DNA of 18,947 bases from H111-94 sp034436045. Lineage in GTDB: Bacteria > Chloroflexota > Ktedonobacteria > Ktedonobacterales > Ktedonobacteraceae. Below the pieces are notes generated by a model. The model made no database searches. It worked only from the letters and a program-made list of their open reading frames with translations, and was not told where the DNA came from. The stretch lies in contig DAOTVZ010000001.1 of NCBI GenBank assembly GCA_034436045.1, positions 1-18,947 on the forward strand, read 5' to 3'. Each line of letters starts with the position of its first letter. Positions within the stretch are counted from its first letter, which is position 1. Below are positions 15,322 through 18,947 of this stretch, one piece after another. A program made the translations under genes and the position numbers.

Positions 15322-16326
15322 GTGGCCAATAATACGAACATTGCAAGTACGTGGCGAGAATTGCTGGGAAGTCTGACGAGAAATCGTCAGCAGAGAGAAC
15401 AGATCGCACAAGAGCTGGGAGTGAATCCATATACAATTGTACGCTGGGTGAATGGGGAGACGACACCGCGCACATCTTATCTGAAGCGTCTTCCCTCGCT
15501 CTTTCCTGGTTATGAACAACAGTTTGAGGAACTCTTGCAGGCCGACCTGTTTCCTCCACCTCTGCCGGATACCGTGCTTGCAAAGCGTTTTGCCATTCCT
15601 ACTGAATATTTACTGGAAGTATTGAGAGCCTATGCGACGTTGACAGGTCCGTCGCGCCCCTGGATGTTGCGCTATATGATTTTATCGCAGGCTTTAGAGG
15701 TTCTTGACCCCGACGAGAGCGGCATCAGTATTGTTTTCCTGCATTGTGTCCCACCGATAGAGGGGGGCGTCGTGCGCAGCCTCTGCAAACGTATGGAAAC
15801 GGGCACGCCCCCTTGGGACACGGGAATCAACGTGCACCTGGTTCTGGTTGGGGCGGAGTCGCTGGCAGGCTGGTCGGTTAGTCAGGGGGCACCAGGGATT
15901 GTACAAGATATTGAGCAGGGACGTGGCGTGTTTCCTTTGTGGCCTGCACCTAACAAGCGGGCAATGAGCATCGTAGCCTATCCGATACGGCGTGCGAGCA
16001 AAGTTGCTGGTAGCCTGGTCATATGTAGTGTTGTGCGCCACTATTTTACCTCTGAGCGGCTTCGGCTTATCGAAGCTTACGCGAATACCCTGGCTCTTTC
16101 CTTTGATGATCATGAGTTTTACGAGACGAGTCAAATCAAGCTATGGAAAGTGCCTCTCCTGTCACCTGATCAATGGTTGGCGTATGGGCAGCGTTTTAAC
16201 GAAGAAGCTCAGGAACTGAGGAAGAGCAGTAACCTTGCGCTTTCTCCGACAGAAATCGAAGCGATTGCCTTGCAACGTATTGAAACCGCTATTCTGGATG
16301 GCCGGAGGTTGCTGGAAAGAGAATAA
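15322..16326 (+). CDS. XRE-type HTH and GAF-like domain regulator
   Basis: The 334-aa protein has an N-terminal helix-turn-helix of the XRE/Cro type (about residues 23-50; REQIAQELGVNPYTIVRWVN). After a linker containing an alpha-helical stretch (about 85-125), a GAF-like sensory domain follows (about 130-275), ending in ERLRLIEAYANTLALSFDD. The C-terminal 50 residues are predicted helical. GAF domains bind small ligands or chromophores, but no cofactor-binding signature is evident. Proteins of this architecture are, to my knowledge, greatly expanded in Ktedonobacteria. The start is GTG 15322, with AAGGAG at 15310-15315 six bases upstream. It is transcribed away from nusA and could act on the shared intergenic region. 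Its targets are unknown. Confidence 0.75.
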   Translation: MANNTNIASTWRELLGSLTRNRQQREQIAQELGVNPYTIVRWVNGETTPRTSYLKRLPSLFPGYEQQFEELLQADLFPPPLPDTVLAKRFAIPTEYLLEVLRAYATLTGPSRPWMLRYMILSQALEVLDPDESGISIVFLHCVPPIEGGVVRSLCKRMETGTPPWDTGINVHLVLVGAESLAGWSVSQGAPGIVQDIEQGRGVFPLWPAPNKRAMSIVAYPIRRASKVAGSLVICSVVRHYFTSERLRLIEAYANTLALSFDDHEFYETSQIKLWKVPLLSPDQWLAYGQRFNEEAQELRKSSNLALSPTEIEAIALQRIETAILDGRRLLERE

Positions 16327-16335
16327 TGCTATGTG

Positions 16336-16382
16336 ACCTCCTGTCTGTTAAGCCAGAAAGCCATGGGCATCAGACCGGAGGT
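16336..16382. terminator. Inverted repeat between convergent genes
   Basis: ACCTCCTGTCTG (16336-16347) and CAGACCGGAGGT (16371-16382) pair at 11 of 12 positions around a 23-nt loop. The right arm covers the end of the aldolase gene. The genes converge here, so it may serve as a bidirectional stem-loop, but no U-run follows on either strand and termination is only a guess. Confidence 0.4.
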
Positions 16383-17239
16383 ATCATAGCGCAGGTTTTG
16401 ATAATCTCTGTTATGACTGCTTCGGCGGCAGCCATTGCCTCCTGCATCATGTCAAGAAAATCATGCCCTTTGCGCCGTACATCAATCTGCGGGCCGACGC
16501 GCTGACCCCAGAAGGCGATAGCCTGGAGAAAGGCGCTGCGCACTTCCGTGTTGAAATTGACCTTCGCCACTCCCAGCTTAATAGCGTGTTGTAGCTCATC
16601 TTTGCTGACGCCACTGGCACCGTGTAGCACAAGCGGCACCTCGACCTGCGCGGCAATCTGCTGTAAGCGTACCATGTCCAGTGGTGGCGGGTTGGGAACG
16701 TAGCCATGCACATTGCCGATAGCAACGGCCAGCATTGCCAGTCCTGTCTGCGTGACAAACTCGCGAGCCTGTTGTGGATCGGTCAACGAAGCGGCAACCT
16801 GCTCGACTGTCACGCCATCCTCGGTACCAGCCAGGTAGCCCAGTTCGCCCTCGATAGCTGCGTTATAAGGCGCGGCGAGAGCAACAGCCTGTTGTGTCAG
16901 TGCCTTATTCTCTGCGAATGAGAGATGTGAACCGTCGGCCAGCGCCGATGAACAGCCCCAGGCGAGGCATTGTTGGATCAACGCCAGATCTTTGCAGTGA
17001 TCCAGGTGCAGCGCAACGGGTACGCGGGCCTGTTGTGCGCTGACAACGGCAGCCTGCACGAGCGAAGCGTCATAGGCTTTGACTACCGGCACACCTAGTT
17101 GGATAATCACCGGCTGTGAGAGCCGTTCGGCGGTGCGAAGAATGGCGTGCGTCAATTCCAGGTTGTAGGTGTTGATAGCGGCAACGGCGAAGCCGTGTTT
17201 ATGCGCGTGCTGTACGAGGTCGATAGTATTTGCTAACAT
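16370..17239 (-). CDS. Class II ketose-bisphosphate aldolase, GatY/KbaY-like
   Basis: The 289-aa TIM-barrel, zinc-dependent aldolase cleaves a ketose phosphate to dihydroxyacetone phosphate (DHAP) and an aldehyde. Catalytic Asp80 and Zn ligand His81 are in ALHLDHCKD. DGSHLSFAEN (102-111), GELGYLAGTED (131-141), Zn ligand His178 in IGNVHGYV, Zn ligand His206 in LHGASGV and KVNFNTEVR (226-234) complete the family set. Spacing of D/H/H/H is practically that of the tagatose-bisphosphate aldolases GatY and KbaY (about two residues shifted), so it belongs to this short subgroup rather than FbaA. It lies 13 bp after the DUF1537 kinase gene, which suggests that the aldolase acts on the product of that kinase. 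The exact substrate is unknown: tagatose- or fructose-bisphosphate, or a phosphorylated sugar acid. Confidence 0.9.
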   Translation of the reverse strand: MLANTIDLVQHAHKHGFAVAAINTYNLELTHAILRTAERLSQPVIIQLGVPVVKAYDASLVQAAVVSAQQARVPVALHLDHCKDLALIQQCLAWGCSSALADGSHLSFAENKALTQQAVALAAPYNAAIEGELGYLAGTEDGVTVEQVAASLTDPQQAREFVTQTGLAMLAVAIGNVHGYVPNPPPLDMVRLQQIAAQVEVPLVLHGASGVSKDELQHAIKLGVAKVNFNTEVRSAFLQAIAFWGQRVGPQIDVRRKGHDFLDMMQEAMAAAEAVITEIIKTCAMIPPV

Positions 17240-17252
17240 CTGTTCTATCTTT

Positions 17253-18683
17253 CTATACGCCGGTCAGCATTTGTACTGCCTCTTTCAAACTGTCAGGTCC
17301 GCCGACATTACCGGGGAATACGATATAGGGAATATTAGCGAAGCGCGCTGGCGTCTGCTGTTCCAGCCGCCAGACCGGCACACCTGCGCTAATCTGCCCC
17401 AGCACCCGTGCGCGGTTTGCACCCAGACCGTATTGCGCCACGACATGACTGGTAATGCCGCCTTTGGCAATGACGAAGCGAGGCGTTGTGTGAATGGTTT
17501 GTAATGTGTCAATGAGTGCCTGAGAGATACGCCGCCCGATGTTAAGAAAGTCGTTGCTGTCACTACCGGGTACTACTGTGCGGCTAGTGAAGATTACGCC
17601 TGTGCGTCCCTGTTTAAGCAGGGCACTAACACGTTGTCCGATCTCAGTGCAGAGCGCATGAGCTGTACTTTCACTCTGAAGGATAGCGGCGACGGGTAAC
17701 TCGATACCGGTAACATTGGGCAATGTGAGCAGGTTCGTCAGTTGTTGGGTACTTCCTGGCACGAAGGAGCCAACGACGATGAGGCCGCCACTAGCAACTG
17801 GATGCGGCCCGACGATTTCTTGCGGGCTGAGCAACGGACGAGGGATGATGCCGCCGCGCAGGCGCACAAAACTGGCGGCGGTGCGATAGCCAAACCGTTT
17901 ACCTGTTGCCTCGGCAGAGAGCAGGCCCAGTACAACAACGGCCAGGTCGCCATAGCTTGCAGCGTTCACAACAATTGGTACACCGCCCGTTATGGTATTG
18001 AGTCGTTGGGCAACTGCCTCCGGCCCGCCGTTGCGAATCAGCGCCAGATCGAGGCTAACGACTTGTTCCGCGTGCCAGCGACCCTTACTTTTTTCCTCGA
18101 TCCAGGCCGGAAGATAGGCCGTGCTGTAGCCAAAGGCGCTATCGCGCGCGTAGGGTGTTTCGTGTGCTGGTATTAATGTATCGGAAGTAGCGTCAGGTGT
18201 GGCGACATAGTGGGTGTCGTTGATGGTATAGCGTCCGCCCTCGAAGAACGCGGGCACGATGAGGTGTCCATCCCAGGCGTGGCCTAACCCTTGCTCCAGG
18301 GCCACAATCTCGGCGGGATAGTGACCGCGCAGTGTGGAGTCGCTGCGACTGGCGATGACGAAATCGGTCTGCGTGCGCTGCCCCGCCGCCAGCAGTTGCT
18401 GTGCTGTGCGCTTATTGAGCGTAAACGCTTCTAACTCCGGCATGCTGCGCGAGTTGGTGAGCAGATAGAAAACCGGTTCGCGCGCCAGCACCTCTGCCAG
18501 CGCGGTTTCGTCCCAGCTTAGCAACAGCTCGACGTTGTGCACGGTCTGCGTGCCGGTTGGATCATCATCGATCACTACTAACCGACGTTCGCTTTCTGCC
18601 AGGGCCTGCTGAATGCGTGGCAAAAGTACATGTTCGTCGGGCGGTGATGGCAGATGCGCTGTTAATGCGCTCAGTGACGGCAT
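17253..18683 (-). CDS. Four-carbon acid sugar kinase family protein (DUF1537, OtnK-like)
   Basis: The 476-aa protein has the N-terminal substrate-binding part with IDDDPTGTQTV (38-48), LLTNSRSM and SRSDSTLRGHYPAE. VPAFFEGGRYTI follows further along. The C-terminal ATP-binding part carries FVIAKGGITSHVV, GQISAGVPVWRLE and the end motif FPGNVGGPDSL. These are the signatures of the DUF1537 kinases (OtnK, DtnK, YgbK), which phosphorylate 3-oxo-tetronates, threonate or related acids using ATP. It starts 21 bp after the SDR gene, with GAGGAG near ATG, and is followed by the aldolase at 13 bp. The three probably form one catabolic operon. In the known pathways the partner is OtnC (AraD-like) or PdxA2; a GatY-like aldolase partner is unusual, so the substrate is left open. 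Confidence 0.9.
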   Translation of the reverse strand: MPSLSALTAHLPSPPDEHVLLPRIQQALAESERRLVVIDDDPTGTQTVHNVELLLSWDETALAEVLAREPVFYLLTNSRSMPELEAFTLNKRTAQQLLAAGQRTQTDFVIASRSDSTLRGHYPAEIVALEQGLGHAWDGHLIVPAFFEGGRYTINDTHYVATPDATSDTLIPAHETPYARDSAFGYSTAYLPAWIEEKSKGRWHAEQVVSLDLALIRNGGPEAVAQRLNTITGGVPIVVNAASYGDLAVVVLGLLSAEATGKRFGYRTAASFVRLRGGIIPRPLLSPQEIVGPHPVASGGLIVVGSFVPGSTQQLTNLLTLPNVTGIELPVAAILQSESTAHALCTEIGQRVSALLKQGRTGVIFTSRTVVPGSDSNDFLNIGRRISQALIDTLQTIHTTPRFVIAKGGITSHVVAQYGLGANRARVLGQISAGVPVWRLEQQTPARFANIPYIVFPGNVGGPDSLKEAVQMLTGV

Positions 18684-18704
18684 GATCTCCTCGTTTCATC
18701 TCGT

Positions 18705-18947
18705 TTAGTGCATATGCAGGCCACCATTAATGTCGAGCGTGGTGCCTGTTATATACGAGCTTTCGTCTGAGGCCAGAAACAGGATGCCTTTAACGACGTC
18801 ATCAACGGTAGCGATACGTCCCATTAGCGTGCCAGCCGCCAGTTGCGCTTTACGTTCCTCACTCATTGGCCCGCCTGTGATATCGGTATCGACCATTGAA
18901 GGTGCTACACAGTTGACACGGATGCCGAGCGGCGTAAGTTCGCGTGC
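18705..18947 (-). CDS. SDR-family oxidoreductase (C-terminal part only)
   Basis: Only the last 80 residues lie in the window; the 5' end runs off at 18947. The visible stretch ELTPLGIRVNCVAPSMVDTD is the classical SDR segment after the catalytic YxxxK, and ILFLASDESSYITGTTLDINGG is the typical C-terminus of FabG-like dehydrogenases. The frame is open to the edge. It precedes the DUF1537 kinase by 21 bp, so it probably oxidises the sugar or sugar acid before phosphorylation. Cofactor and catalytic residues lie outside, and the substrate cannot be told. Confidence 0.9.
   Translation of the reverse strand, partial: ARELTPLGIRVNCVAPSMVDTDITGGPMSEERKAQLAAGTLMGRIATVDDVVKGILFLASDESSYITGTTLDINGGLHMH

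Overview
The window looks like a chromosomal segment of a Chloroflexota bacterium, most likely of the Ktedonobacteria type. That placement is an inference from gene content and style: a helix-turn-helix/GAF regulator, IF2 with a long low-complexity N-terminus, and FHA proteins next to a FtsW/RodA gene. No rRNA or tRNA is visible to fix the taxonomy.

Layout. (1) 164-4194, plus strand: a mercury-resistance operon. It has a near-consensus promoter, a CmtR-like ArsR/SmtB metal sensor, a possible 19-codon peptide, a MerE-like membrane protein, mercuric reductase MerA, a membrane-anchored thioredoxin-fold protein and a CcdA-type thiol-electron transporter. (2) 4207-7988, minus strand: ribF followed closely by fhaA-like (DUF3662-FHA), fhaB-like (TM-FHA) and FtsW/RodA/SpoVE genes, an order recalling the actinobacterial fhaA-fhaB-pstP-rodA cell-wall locus. 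(3) 8141-14938, minus strand: the translation/transcription cluster nusA-ylxR-infB-rbfA-nrnA-truB. It lacks rimP upstream of nusA and is split by a 407-bp ylxR-infB gap that holds a promoter, an operator-like palindrome and a strong intrinsic terminator. An 84-bp inverted-repeat element sits on the truB stop codon. (4) 15322-16326, plus strand: an XRE-type HTH/GAF regulator divergent from nusA. (5) 16370-18947, minus strand: a sugar-acid/ketose catabolic module of an SDR dehydrogenase (cut by the window edge), a DUF1537 four-carbon acid-sugar kinase and a GatY/KbaY-like class II aldolase.

How the genes work together. In the mer operon the sensor probably represses until Hg(II) or a similar thiophilic ion binds, MerE brings Hg(II) in and MerA reduces it to Hg(0). 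The redoxin and CcdA could carry reducing equivalents across the membrane to keep extracytoplasmic thiols reduced; this is an unusual addition to a mer operon. The nusA-truB genes serve transcription elongation and termination, initiation, ribosome and tRNA maturation and RNA turnover. Both nusA and infB have a terminator-like hairpin between a plausible promoter and the start codon, suggesting attenuation, possibly with NusA feedback.

The best candidates for something new are the mer-redoxin-CcdA operon (including a redoxin that seems to lack the cis-proline and a MerE with an extra CxxC tail), the infB leader with its mutually exclusive terminator and anti-terminator pairings, and the inverted-repeat element ending truB.
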